Of a stretch of 42,280 nucleotides of DNA, positions 6,279 to 15,590 are shown in pieces. The stretch is from a virus, in IMG/VR virus record IMGVR_UViG_3300047470_000524, positions 1 to 42,280 of that record. One strand, written 5' to 3'. Position numbers and translations under genes: made by a program. The notes below the pieces were generated by a model that ran no database searches, was not told the origin of the DNA, and saw nothing but the letters and a program-made list of their open reading frames with translations. Every line of letters begins with the position of its first letter. Positions within the stretch are counted from its first letter, which is position 1.

Positions 6279-9200
6279 TCAGATGAAGGTCCATTTCCCG
6301 ACCGCGTTGACGCTGAAATTCTGATAATTCGCGCTGACGTCCCGGCTGTAATAGTCGCCGCCATTTTGAACGCCAGTATCCTGATTACCCCGAATCGCGT
6401 AAACCTGAAGCCACAGGTCGCCAGCCACACCATCCGTGACTTCGACGGTCTTTCCACGATCGGCTAGAGAGACGGTACGCATCGCGCTGGAATTTGGATA
6501 AAGCCCGTCGCCCTGCCACGACATTTCCGCGACGATATTGTTGTTCTTCACCAGCCTGACGATGAGATTACCATCTTGCAGATAGTTGGTGTAAAATGGC
6601 TTCCCGCTCATAGTTGAAGTTACGGTACCGACGTTCGTTTGGAACGATGCGGTCACAGTCAGCGAATAGCTACCCAGCGCGCCTGCTTGTCCCATGTTTT
6701 GATTATACAGCATTAGTGTTTGGCCAGACGCTGGTGATCCAGACACGTTCGCATGTGCTTTCTTGACGAACATATCATAGTTGAGTGCCGACACAGATAG
6801 CGTCCCGGTAATCATAGCGTTGCCGTTAATCCGCAAGTCACCCCCGATATCGACCCCCGCGCCGCCATTTGCGTCGGCGTAAACTCGCAACTGTGCGCGG
6901 CCACCGGCAACTGCCTCAACCTGCCAAAACGCAGACGTCCGGCCTTGCAAGTTATTGATAGCGGTCTGCTGCGTCGAAACGCTGGAATTCAACGTGCCGA
7001 CCGTGCTGTTGAGCGAAGCATATTGGCCGGTTATGGTGGCAAGCGTCTGATACTGCTGAACGATCGAAGCCTCCGCGCTGTAAGGCGTAGCCACTGATCC
7101 TGTTTCAAACTTTGCCTGACGCCACCCGACAACCGTCATGGTGCCACTATCTTTACGCGTCACAAGAGAGACGCGCGCGAAATATGCGTTGCTAGGCGCA
7201 GCCGCCGTTTTCTTCATTTCCTCGCGGTTCACGCCGTTATTGTCGTAGTCACGCTGCACAGTTTTGTTCGTGCCGTATTCATGACCGACCTCAGTGGTGC
7301 CGTTTGAGCCGACCCATATAATCTCTACACGCGACCAGCAATTGGCGGACTTAAACATGACGTTATCCGCTGTGAACGTGTATGTCGCGCCGGGATTTAT
7401 AGCGAAAACGTCGGACAGCAGATAGTAATACTCACCGTCGCTGGGGTTGGAGTAAGTCGCCGCCGTTGCGCCCCATCCACCAAGACTAGAACCCCAACCC
7501 GCGCCGGTGGGCGTCCACCCAGCAAGGCCATTCTCGAAACCACCATTCTTGAGCATGTTTACGTTGCTGCCCGCCGACACCCGCGTTGTAAGCGAAGCAA
7601 CACTGCCCGTCAGCGTAGACGTTGTCGATTGCAAGGTGCTGATCGTCGCACCCTGTGTGGACACCGTCGATTGGAGCGTGGAAACGCTGCCCTGAACGGT
7701 CGTCATCGAAGATTGGAGGGTCGTAATGAAACCGCCCTGTGTGGAAACGGTCGTCGACAGGGTCGAGAGTTGCCCAGTCGCTGTGGTGATCGCCTGTGCC
7801 TGCTGCACAGCAGAGGCTTCTGTGGAGAAGCCCGACCATGTTGGTCCCGTCTCAACTTTGAACCGCCGGAACCCTGTGATTTGATTGCCGATGACTTCCG
7901 CAACAACACGCGGACGGATGCGCGTGGTGCCCGCAGGAGCCACGGCGGATATAGCAATCAGTGCGCGACGGCCATCATTGGCTGAAAAATTGAAAGTACC
8001 CACCTGCTGGTTCTGGCCACCGTCAAGCAGCAAGGTACCTGACGAATTGTAGAACAGCAGATCGCAATAGATCGAGGAGGTGCCATAGGCGATAGCGTCG
8101 CAATGCACCCAATAGGTGGCACCTACCTGCACGTTCGTGATTTCAGCGAAGGTAAAAACTTGAGTACCATTCACTGTAGTAGTGGCAGTCGGACCCCATT
8201 CGGCGCTGACATTCCAGACATAAGTTCCCGCCGAAATGACGCCGGTGTTATAGCCATTTTCCAAGCCGCCGTTGACAGCAAGATTGTTCTGAGACGCCGA
8301 CACCCGAGTGGTCAGGCTAGACACGTTACCTTGCAGCGTCGATGTCGTGGACTGCAAGGTGCTGATGCTGCCACCCTGCGAGGCCACGGTCGACTGGAGC
8401 GACGACACGGTTCCGTTAAGACCCGTATAGCTGCTCTGGAGCGTAGTGATGCTGCCGCCTTGCGAGGACACGGTAGTCGATAAAGTCGCATAGCTGGTAT
8501 TCAAATCAGCGTAGGCTTGGAAGGTCTGTGCTGCCGAGGCCTCCCCGCTATAAGGCGTGGCAATGCCACCCTGCTCCAGCTTGGGCTGACGCCATGCAAG
8601 GCTAGTCAAACTACCGCTGGTCATCGACGCTGTTAGTCGAACCTGTGCTGTGACGGCACCACTTGGTGCGACGCCCGACGCCTTCAAGGTGGCACGGCTG
8701 CTACCGTCGTTGGTGAAGTCTATGTTGGGCGATGAATAGCGCGACGAGCTTTGCGGGTTGCCCACGACACTACCAGTCGAGTTCTTGAACAAAATCTCAA
8801 CCCGCGTGCTGCCTGCGCCAGTCGTGAATAGCGAGCTATCTGCTGCGGCAGTATAGGCGGCACCCGGAAAAATGGGGACCGCCGGGCTATCTAGGAACAG
8901 CAACCCACTGAAATTGGCGTTGCGATACGCCGTGGAACCCCAAGGACCGGAGGAGATGGTGAATGAAGTACCGAACCAAGACGATAAGCCATTTTCAAAA
9001 CCGGAAATGATGTTTGGGTTGCTGGACGCGGCCACCACATTGGATAGCGTCGAAACGCTACCCTGCAACGTGGTGATCGCCGTGCCTTGAGAAGTGATCG
9101 ACGCACCTTGCGTGGAGACTGTCGACTGCAAGGTGCTTATCTGACCAGCTTGGGTGGTCGAACTGCTTTGCAGCGTGGATACGCTGCCTTGCAGGCTCGA

Positions 9201-12200
9201 TACATTTGTCTGTAGCGTGCTGATCGAACCATTTGCGCTGGTCAGTGACGACTGGATGGTCGTGATGCTGCCTTCAGCCGTCCCGACTCGCGTGGTCAAA
9301 GTCGCCAGACTGGACGTCGCTGTGTTCACCGCGCTCCATGTGCTGGTGATGGCCGCTTCCTGAGAGAATGGAGTCCAGCGCGGCCCCGTCTCCACCTTCA
9401 CCCGGCGAAAGCCAGCAACAGCGCCGCCCACTACGGTCGCAACGACGCGCGCCCGGATTCTCGACGTGTTCGCAGGAGCAACAGCAGATATCGCGATCTG
9501 TCCACGCCTCGTATCATCTGGCGAGAAGTTGAACTGCCCGGCCTGCGGATTCTGACCGCCGTCAAGAATGGTCGATCCAGATGAGTTCAGGAAAAGCAGG
9601 TCGCAATAAACCGATGATCCACCAAAGGCGATCGGGTCACAAGAAATCCAGTATGTCGCCCCAATCTGCACTGAGGTGACATCGGCAAACTCGAAAGTTT
9701 GAGTGCCATTGGTCGTTGTGGTCGCGATTGGTCCCCATTCCGCGCTGTTTGTCCAAGCGAAAGAGGATGTGTAGTTCGCGCCAACGAATATATTTTCCAG
9801 CCCGCCGTTTGCGAGAAGGTTAGACTGACTTGCGTTCACGCGCGTTGTAAGGCTGGCGACGTTGCCGGTTAGAGAGGATGTGGTCGACTGCAAACTGGTG
9901 ATCGACGCACCCTGCGTCGACACGGTCGATTGCAGCGTGCTGACGCTGCCTTGCACCGTGGTGACCGATGACTGGAGCGTCGAAATGCTGCCACCTTGCG
10001 TGCTGACTGTAGATTGCAAGGTCGAGATCGACCCGTTCGCGTTCGTCATGCTTGACTGAAGCGTGCTGATGCTGCCGCCTTGTGTCGACACAGTGGATTG
10101 CACGGTCGCAAGGTTGCTGGTCAGCGTCGATAGGGCAGTGGCTTGCCCGACAATAGAGGCTCGCGAATTACCCGCAGAATAGGCCACCGGCGTGGACGAT
10201 CCGGCCAGCGTTTCAGTCACTTGCGGGCGCAAGAACCAAGCCCAACTGTCGCTGTTGCCGGATAGCGTCCCCCACTTTCGGAGGTATAGGCGACCACGGA
10301 CCGTCGTGGCCGGAACCTGTGTCTTGAACGATCGAATAGGAAAGTCGGCCAGCGTCTTGCCGCCGCCAGCCGCCGCGATGAAACCGCTCGTGGGCGTGGC
10401 GATCACCGCCCCGGTGGCGTCGATGCATTGTAAATAAATCTGGATACCGGCGCGAAGTGATGCAGCGTAGACCGACACGTCATACCATTTACCGCCTGCC
10501 AATTCGATATATTGCGTCCATTCGGCCGTGTTAGTCGCCGTGGCATTATCTTGTTGGATGGAGAGCGTGTTTTCGGTCGATGGATACCAATTGGCATCTG
10601 GATTGTTGCGGCCGCCTACCGAAGCGTTGTTCGTGCTGAACGTCCATCCGGCCGTGTCCACAGCCAAATCGGTATTGGTCAGCAGATTACCCCCGCCCGC
10701 CATCACCTGCGTTTTCAACGTGGCGAGGTCACCCTGCGCTGAAGATATTGTGGTTTGTAAGCTAGTTATCGACGAACCTTGAGTGGCCACAGTCGATTGA
10801 AGGGTCGAGACGCTACCCTGTAGCGTGCTGACCGCTTGCGACGTGCTGGTGATCGACGCGCCCTGCGTGCTGACGGTCGTCGTCAGGCTAGCTAGAGATT
10901 GCGTTGCTGTGTTAAGTGCAAGAGCCGACTGCACGATAGAGGCTTCGGCACTATACGGCGTGTCTGCGGTGCCACGCTCTACTTTGACTTGTCGCCATCC
11001 GGTAGCCGCAAACGAACCGCTGTCCTTTTGCGTGACCAGCGAAACGCGCAGATACTGCGCGTTGCTTGGCGCTGTGGAAGTCAATTTCAGGTCACGACGG
11101 TTAAGGCCCGTGGTGTCGAAGTCCCGGCTGACGGCTTTGTTGGTTCCGTAGTTCTCCCCGACGTTGGTTGTACCGTTTGCCGCGAACCAGCGAAACTCAA
11201 TCCGGGCTTTTGCCGAACCAGAAAAAGACAGGGTGTTATCGGCCGTCGCCGTGTAGCTCGCGTTCGCATCTACATGGATCAGGTCTGACTGGAGATATGT
11301 GTAGGCCCCATCACCCGGATCAGTGAACGTCAGAGCCGTTTGACCCCAGCCACCGCTATTCGCATACCAGCCCGCCCCAACGACCGTCCAGTCGGTCAGT
11401 CCATTTTCAAAACCACCGTTTTTCAAGAGGTTTAATTGCGTCCCGGCGTCAACACGGGTTGTCAAAGACGCTAGGTTCCCGATCGTGTTGGATACAGTCG
11501 ATTGCAGCGTGCTTATACTCGAACCCTGCGTGGACAGGGTCGAATTGACCGTGCTGATGTCGCCGCCCTGCGCCGTAATGCGCGTGTCCAGCCCGTTGAC
11601 GCTGCTGATGATCCCGCTGGCCTGCGTCTGCAAATTGGTGACGTTGGTTTTGGCAGCCGACACATCCGACTGGAGGGTCGACACGCTGCTGTTGAGCGTG
11701 CTGGTCGACGATTGCAGGTTGGTGATGTTGGTCTTAGCCGCCGACACATCCGACTGGAGGGTCGACACGCTGCTGTTGAGCGTGCTGGCCGTCGACTGAA
11801 GGCTGCTGATGTTCCCGGCCGCCGCCAAAACATCCGACTGGAGTGCATCGACCTCCTGATTGAGGCTGCCGAAATCAGCATTGACACTGCCTTCTATTGC
11901 CGCGATCGTCGCCTTTGCAGCAATGATTTCGGCCTGAAGATCACGCGACTTGATGATTGTGCCGCCATTGGTGATGGCGTCCACGATAGCTTCGGCAGGT
12001 TTGCCGCCCACGTCGGTACCAACAGGTGCGCCAACCGTCGCGTTGTCGGCTGGCTTGTTGTCACCGACGATAACGCCGGAACCCCAATCGATCTGCTGTT
12101 CGCCTGCGGTCGCGCCAAGCATGAGACGGTCACTGGTTACGCCCAACACCGTTCTGTAGGAGACAGCGACGTCATAGGCCGTGTTGCGTGTGACAGCGGT

Positions 12201-13928
12201 AATTTCGATCTGACGCGTGTTCTTGTTGAACGAACCCCAATTGATCCATTCCGATGATCCGGTCGGACGATACTCAACAATGATGGCCGCTGCGTTCGGA
12301 TCATCGACTTCGCCGCTGACCACGATGGCAGGGATAACAACGCCTTCAGCCGTGATCGTCGTCGCCGTGATCGACCAAGCGTTTGGCTCAGGCGCACCCG
12401 GTTCTGCCGGGTTGTAACCGTCCAACGCGGGTGAAGGCGGCGCAACCTGTGACTGCCCAAGCGCGAAAGGATGCTTCGCATCCGTCTCACTCTTGAGGCC
12501 GAGCGTTACAGAGTAATCGGTCGGATTGATCTCACGCGATACCACCAGACATTTCTGACCGTTGGCATTCGCCTCGGGCAGGTTGACGGTGATGGCTTCA
12601 CCGACCTTGGCTCCCAGCATTCGGACGCCACAGGTCAAACGCATGGTCAGAAATTCACGACCATTGGCGAGTTCGTAAACGGCAAGCTGGTGTGCTTGCG
12701 CAGCCTGCTGCACGAGCGGATATTCGACTTCTATGGTTTTGGTTTCGCCACCATCCTCTTCGACATAAACCGACGACGATACCGTCTCACCCGCTACGAT
12801 TTCCCAGAGTTGGCTTTCCTCACGATAGGAAGGAACGACGGTGTTATTGCGGTCGCGCCATGACGTGCTGTTCTGCACCTCCACTTCACCAATGATATCG
12901 GCGGAGGTGAGCGTCAGCGTCGAAACTTTGGGCGCGTTGACCAAAACGGAAATTTGCGCACCGCGCGCGATTGGAACACCGCCACCGCTTTCGAGCAGCG
13001 TTCCAAGCACAGCCATCTTGTCATCGGTGCTGACAACAACACCGCCGACCGTCCAACCATTGGCATCTGCGATGTTCGCGCCAGCCACGAAGGCGGCTAC
13101 ATCAACCTCTTCCCACTTCGCGCCAATCCCATAGACTTTGCGTGCGTTATAGAAGCGGCCGAGCGTCCAATCCAAAGCAGCCAGATACGGGTTTTCGCTA
13201 TATTCCCACGTCGCGTGATTGGCACGACGCTGCGGACCAGACCCACCGAGATATGTGCTGTCTTTTCGCGGATCATACAGCTTGACGCCGCTGGCAACCC
13301 ATGTCGATTTCGGCATACCCTGCGGGAATTGATCGCTGTCATAGTCGAGCAACTGAATGGCGTGCGCGATGCCCGACAGCCTGCCCGGTGATTTCGGCAG
13401 ACCACCACCGGCAGCTTCGTTGATAGTCTGGGCAGCAGGCGTCTCGCCACGCTGATAGCGCATGCGAAACCGACCACGATAAAGCTTGCTGTCGTTGTAG
13501 CCGCCCGTGTTCTGCACCGCGACATGGGGATCGCCGTAGAACGTCAGCGGGCGATCGTTCGCGATGTAGCTGTTAATCCCCAAAATAGGACCGACCGACA
13601 GCGCGACAGCTATCGCCGCGTATTTGTTCTTCGACCCGTAAGTTTCGCGATAGAAGGCATAGCCACCTGTGGCCGATCGCCCGTAGAGGACTGGCACGGG
13701 TGCCTTCGGATCAAGTTTAGTGTCTAGCTGGCCGCCCGAACTACTGGGCTTCGCGGTTTTCATCGTGAGGGCCGAAACGGCCATCAGAGCCAGACCAGTG
13801 ACGCTTAGGACAGCGCCCCACGTCACAGCGGTTGCGCCGAGCATGAAAGCGGTGCCAAGGCCTATGGCAGTGGCTGCGCTGCCTACCGCGACGAAGGCGG
13901 CAGCGACCATCGGGATTGCGGCGGGCAT
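6279..13928 (-). CDS. giant tail tip/host-specificity protein with repeated lectin-like modules
   Basis: 2549 residues from ATG 13928, chosen over an ATG 15 nt upstream because GGAGG lies 7 nt before it. Residues 1-60 are hydrophobic, then a gpJ-type tail-tip region (PVLYGRSATGGYAFY near 75, and baseplate-hub-like strands to about 500) and fibronectin-like segments to about 620. From 680 on, S/T-rich coiled repeats (STLQSTVSTQG type) alternate with six beta-sandwich, carbohydrate-binding-like modules at about 830-1000, 1080-1255, 1370-1525, 1635-1795, 1880-2040 and 2125-2290. A C-terminal domain (2300-2549) begins like the gpJ DUF1983 region (AFWQVEAVAGGRAQL). It probably forms the trimeric central fibre binding host surface glycans. 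It is the last structural gene of the tail block. Confidence 0.85.
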   Translation of the reverse strand: MPAAIPMVAAAFVAVGSAATAIGLGTAFMLGATAVTWGAVLSVTGLALMAVSALTMKTAKPSSSGGQLDTKLDPKAPVPVLYGRSATGGYAFYRETYGSKNKYAAIAVALSVGPILGINSYIANDRPLTFYGDPHVAVQNTGGYNDSKLYRGRFRMRYQRGETPAAQTINEAAGGGLPKSPGRLSGIAHAIQLLDYDSDQFPQGMPKSTWVASGVKLYDPRKDSTYLGGSGPQRRANHATWEYSENPYLAALDWTLGRFYNARKVYGIGAKWEEVDVAAFVAGANIADANGWTVGGVVVSTDDKMAVLGTLLESGGGVPIARGAQISVLVNAPKVSTLTLTSADIIGEVEVQNSTSWRDRNNTVVPSYREESQLWEIVAGETVSSSVYVEEDGGETKTIEVEYPLVQQAAQAHQLAVYELANGREFLTMRLTCGVRMLGAKVGEAITVNLPEANANGQKCLVVSREINPTDYSVTLGLKSETDAKHPFALGQSQVAPPSPALDGYNPAEPGAPEPNAWSITATTITAEGVVIPAIVVSGEVDDPNAAAIIVEYRPTGSSEWINWGSFNKNTRQIEITAVTRNTAYDVAVSYRTVLGVTSDRLMLGATAGEQQIDWGSGVIVGDNKPADNATVGAPVGTDVGGKPAEAIVDAITNGGTIIKSRDLQAEIIAAKATIAAIEGSVNADFGSLNQEVDALQSDVLAAAGNISSLQSTASTLNSSVSTLQSDVSAAKTNITNLQSSTSTLNSSVSTLQSDVSAAKTNVTNLQTQASGIISSVNGLDTRITAQGGDISTVNSTLSTQGSSISTLQSTVSNTIGNLASLTTRVDAGTQLNLLKNGGFENGLTDWTVVGAGWYANSGGWGQTALTFTDPGDGAYTYLQSDLIHVDANASYTATADNTLSFSGSAKARIEFRWFAANGTTNVGENYGTNKAVSRDFDTTGLNRRDLKLTSTAPSNAQYLRVSLVTQKDSGSFAATGWRQVKVERGTADTPYSAEASIVQSALALNTATQSLASLTTTVSTQGASITSTSQAVSTLQGSVSTLQSTVATQGSSITSLQTTISSAQGDLATLKTQVMAGGGNLLTNTDLAVDTAGWTFSTNNASVGGRNNPDANWYPSTENTLSIQQDNATATNTAEWTQYIELAGGKWYDVSVYAASLRAGIQIYLQCIDATGAVIATPTSGFIAAAGGGKTLADFPIRSFKTQVPATTVRGRLYLRKWGTLSGNSDSWAWFLRPQVTETLAGSSTPVAYSAGNSRASIVGQATALSTLTSNLATVQSTVSTQGGSISTLQSSMTNANGSISTLQSTVSTQGGSISTLQSSVTTVQGSVSTLQSTVSTQGASITSLQSTTSSLTGNVASLTTRVNASQSNLLANGGLENIFVGANYTSSFAWTNSAEWGPIATTTTNGTQTFEFADVTSVQIGATYWISCDPIAFGGSSVYCDLLFLNSSGSTILDGGQNPQAGQFNFSPDDTRRGQIAISAVAPANTSRIRARVVATVVGGAVAGFRRVKVETGPRWTPFSQEAAITSTWSAVNTATSSLATLTTRVGTAEGSITTIQSSLTSANGSISTLQTNVSSLQGSVSTLQSSSTTQAGQISTLQSTVSTQGASITSQGTAITTLQGSVSTLSNVVAASSNPNIISGFENGLSSWFGTSFTISSGPWGSTAYRNANFSGLLFLDSPAVPIFPGAAYTAAADSSLFTTGAGSTRVEILFKNSTGSVVGNPQSSSRYSSPNIDFTNDGSSRATLKASGVAPSGAVTAQVRLTASMTSGSLTSLAWRQPKLEQGGIATPYSGEASAAQTFQAYADLNTSYATLSTTVSSQGGSITTLQSSYTGLNGTVSSLQSTVASQGGSISTLQSTTSTLQGNVSSLTTRVSASQNNLAVNGGLENGYNTGVISAGTYVWNVSAEWGPTATTTVNGTQVFTFAEITNVQVGATYWVHCDAIAYGTSSIYCDLLFYNSSGTLLLDGGQNQQVGTFNFSANDGRRALIAISAVAPAGTTRIRPRVVAEVIGNQITGFRRFKVETGPTWSGFSTEASAVQQAQAITTATGQLSTLSTTVSTQGGFITTLQSSMTTVQGSVSTLQSTVSTQGATISTLQSTTSTLTGSVASLTTRVSAGSNVNMLKNGGFENGLAGWTPTGAGWGSSLGGWGATAATYSNPSDGEYYYLLSDVFAINPGATYTFTADNVMFKSANCWSRVEIIWVGSNGTTEVGHEYGTNKTVQRDYDNNGVNREEMKKTAAAPSNAYFARVSLVTRKDSGTMTVVGWRQAKFETGSVATPYSAEASIVQQYQTLATITGQYASLNSTVGTLNSSVSTQQTAINNLQGRTSAFWQVEAVAGGRAQLRVYADANGGAGVDIGGDLRINGNAMITGTLSVSALNYDMFVKKAHANVSGSPASGQTLMLYNQNMGQAGALGSYSLTVTASFQTNVGTVTSTMSGKPFYTNYLQDGNLIVRLVKNNNIVAEMSWQGDGLYPNSSAMRTVSLADRGKTVEVTDGVAGDLWLQVYAIRGNQDTGVQNGGDYYSRDVSANYQNFSVNAVGKWTFI
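7050..11440 (-). repeat. six beta-sandwich modules separated by STLQS coiled repeats
   Basis: Each module opens with NLL/NLA-x-NGG-x-EN or a variant and ends with FRR/WRQ-x-K-x-E-x-G, then P-Y/F-S. Module 1 (about 10940-11440) and module 6 (7050-7560) are close relatives, as are module 3 (9350-9820) and module 5 (7800-8285); modules 2 (10170-10690) and 4 (8540-9020) are distinct. The linkers repeat short DNA words encoding STLQS and VSTQG many times, a substrate for recombination. Confidence 0.75.
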
Positions 13929-14362
13929 TAGATGACCCTCCACGCAAACGTGCAGACAGACAGCGGGCCGTACTCAGCGCGCGCACCAGAACCATCGACA
14001 TCGGCAAAGCCAAGGATTCGATCGCCGCCGCAATAGATTCCAAGGGCGGTCCACGGTTTTTCGTTCGTCCCACCGGGGAAGCCTACGATATCACCGACCA
14101 AGGCGGATGCAGGGGCAATGGAGGCGAAGCCATGGCTTTCCACCAGTCCTTCCATCGACTTGACATCAAGGACTGTTAGCGCACGACGCGCGCCACGTTC
14201 GGTCTTATAGTTGGGCGCTTCAGACAGGCGTGAAGGAATGCCAAGCGCTTCGACATGACGTGCCGCAAGTTGCGCACAGTCGGCCGTTCCCCATTCAAAT
14301 TCGACGTTCAGGAATGTATCGATAGTCTTTTGCGTTGCAGCCACGCGTTCGATCAAGGTCAT
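13928..14362 (-). CDS. NlpC/P60-like (DUF6950-type) tail protein
   Basis: 144 residues. EWGTADCAQLAARHVEALG near residue 26 matches the catalytic-cysteine helix of NlpC/P60-like phage proteins (D-C-x-x-x-x-A). A G-D-I-V-G-F strand follows at about 90, then ALGIYCGGDRILGF where papain-like members normally carry the histidine. No His is visible at that place, as in the DUF6950 subset, so peptidase activity is doubtful. In lambda the equivalent gene (K) lies just before tail-tip genes, the same place as here. It overlaps both neighbours (4 nt upstream, 3 nt downstream). Confidence 0.7.
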   Translation of the reverse strand: MTLIERVAATQKTIDTFLNVEFEWGTADCAQLAARHVEALGIPSRLSEAPNYKTERGARRALTVLDVKSMEGLVESHGFASIAPASALVGDIVGFPGGTNEKPWTALGIYCGGDRILGFADVDGSGARAEYGPLSVCTFAWRVI

Positions 14363-15012
14363 GATCTATTTAGTATCTGCTGCGCGATGGCAGCCATGCC
14401 TCCACTAGCTGGCTTAGCCGTCGCAGCAGAAGGTGCCGCAATGCCCCAATAGATATCCCCAAGGGCGTCGATGTTATAATCAAGGCCGGTTTCGCCGGGC
14501 CATATCGACTGATGCCAATTGCCGTTCAGGCGTGCGCCCTCTTCAGACACGAACAAACGGTCAAACGCACTGACGGTTTCAACTTCCACTATCTGTGCAT
14601 TTTCGCCAATCTGAATGCGTGCAAAATCGAGGCGGCCAACCCACATCAATTCGGGCAGGCCGATGACCGCGCCGGTCATATCGTTGATGACACCAAACCA
14701 GACGCGAACTGGTGAACCCTGATGCTTGGGATTAGCCAGTTCTGCCGTTGCGGTCGGTGACGGCGGCATCATCGAAAATGTGAAACGCGGCGCGTCCGAC
14801 GCGACCGTATCTTCAAAACTTTTCGCTGTGGCGATTGAACCATAAATCGCGTCGCCACCGTCGAATGTGATCTGTTCACCATCAACGGAAAATGTCACTT
14901 CGCCCGATCCATCGATCAGGTTGACGACGCTTCCATTCGTCAGTTTGATCTGGACTGCGAAGAATGTGCGGATGAACGATTGGTCAAGCGCAGCGGTGAA
15001 TGAGGCGTCCAT
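14359..15012 (-). CDS. minor tail protein (possible DUF2163-like)
   Basis: 217 residues, beta-rich: strands FFAVQIKLTNGSVVNLIDG, VTFSVDGEQITFDGGD, RFTFSMMPPSP, and RVWFGVINDMTGAVIG with ELMWVGRLD. The last pattern (surface or loop description followed by a W-x-G-R-L-D strand and an IVEVET strand) recalls DUF2163/lambda L-like baseplate proteins. A glycine/alanine-rich C-terminus ends in AIAQQIL. It starts on the stop of the upstream gene (TAATG) and overlaps the NlpC-like gene by 4 nt, so the three are coupled. It is probably part of the tail-tip complex; family assignment is tentative. Confidence 0.65.
   Translation of the reverse strand: MDASFTAALDQSFIRTFFAVQIKLTNGSVVNLIDGSGEVTFSVDGEQITFDGGDAIYGSIATAKSFEDTVASDAPRFTFSMMPPSPTATAELANPKHQGSPVRVWFGVINDMTGAVIGLPELMWVGRLDFARIQIGENAQIVEVETVSAFDRLFVSEEGARLNGNWHQSIWPGETGLDYNIDALGDIYWGIAAPSAATAKPASGGMAAIAQQILNRS
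14367..14372 (-). promoter_or_regulatory. TAAATA element, 4 nt before ATG 14362
   Basis: Minus strand reads TACTAAATA-GATC-ATG. The element lies inside the last codons of the upstream minor tail gene (its L-N-R-S end), so it is kept even under coding constraint. Confidence 0.5.
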
Positions 15013-15578
15013 TAATTGGCCTCCTCAATCGTCCATTCGATGCCGACATTGGTTGCGAAACCAACCGAAAATGTCTTCTCATTCCCTTCGATGAAGCCTT
15101 CGATCTTTGGGCTCCCAAAATCGAGAGTTTCACCACCAGCCAGCGCGGATCGAAGCGCCGGAATGAACGTAAGAGTTTGTCCGGCAACCGCCGTAATCTG
15201 GTGAAGATAGTTGATGCCATTCTTCAAAACGGAAAAGAATTGACCGACTTTCTTTGCCGCTCCGCCACCGGAGTGAACGAGTGTTCGGCCATTGGCCGCG
15301 CCGACCACCGCGCCAATCGAATATGCGGACAGGTCCAAGCCCTGCTGTCTGACGACACAGACGATTTTTTCCGTAAGTCCGGCATTAAGGGCTGCGGTCA
15401 GCGGTCCAGCCTGATCGACCCGCATGGGCTGACAGGACACCTTGTAGACAAAGCGGTCACCCTTGCGAGCGATGCGCTTTATCGGTCCGCCCAAGTAAGG
15501 CTTCTGATCGACAGCAGACGAACGATAGGTGATGGAAACTTCGGTATAACGGGGAAGCGATGGGATGGTTATTGCCAT
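15012..15578 (-). CDS. distal-tail-type minor tail protein
   Basis: 188 residues directly downstream of the tape measure gene, the place of distal tail/baseplate hub proteins (lambda M, Dit). The chain is beta-rich, with EVSITYRSSAVDQ, DRFVYKVSCQPMRV, RTLVHSGGGAAKK and QTLTFIPALR, and an N-terminal PSLPRY motif. No precise family was recognised. The start lacks a Shine-Dalgarno sequence but has TAAATA 4 nt upstream. It overlaps the next gene by 1 nt at TAATG. Confidence 0.6.
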   Translation of the reverse strand: MAITIPSLPRYTEVSITYRSSAVDQKPYLGGPIKRIARKGDRFVYKVSCQPMRVDQAGPLTAALNAGLTEKIVCVVRQQGLDLSAYSIGAVVGAANGRTLVHSGGGAAKKVGQFFSVLKNGINYLHQITAVAGQTLTFIPALRSALAGGETLDFGSPKIEGFIEGNEKTFSVGFATNVGIEWTIEEAN

Positions 15579-15582
15579 TCCA

Positions 15583-15588
15583 TATTTA
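15583..15588 (-). promoter_or_regulatory. TAAATA element, 4 nt before ATG 15578
   Basis: Minus strand reads GCATAAATA-TGGA-ATG, between the tape measure stop and the distal-tail gene. Confidence 0.5.
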
Positions 15589-15590
15589 TG

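Noticed and set aside
7570-11880. Dense short repeats that could suggest a CRISPR array or minisatellite
   Set aside because: The repeats are in frame inside the tail gene and encode STLQS/VSTQG linkers; there are no regular spacers.
11502-12257. 251-residue plus-strand frame inside the tail gene region
   Set aside because: It is antisense to the well-supported tail protein, and its repeats (RLEGRHAAVERAGRRL) mirror the STLQS coding repeats.
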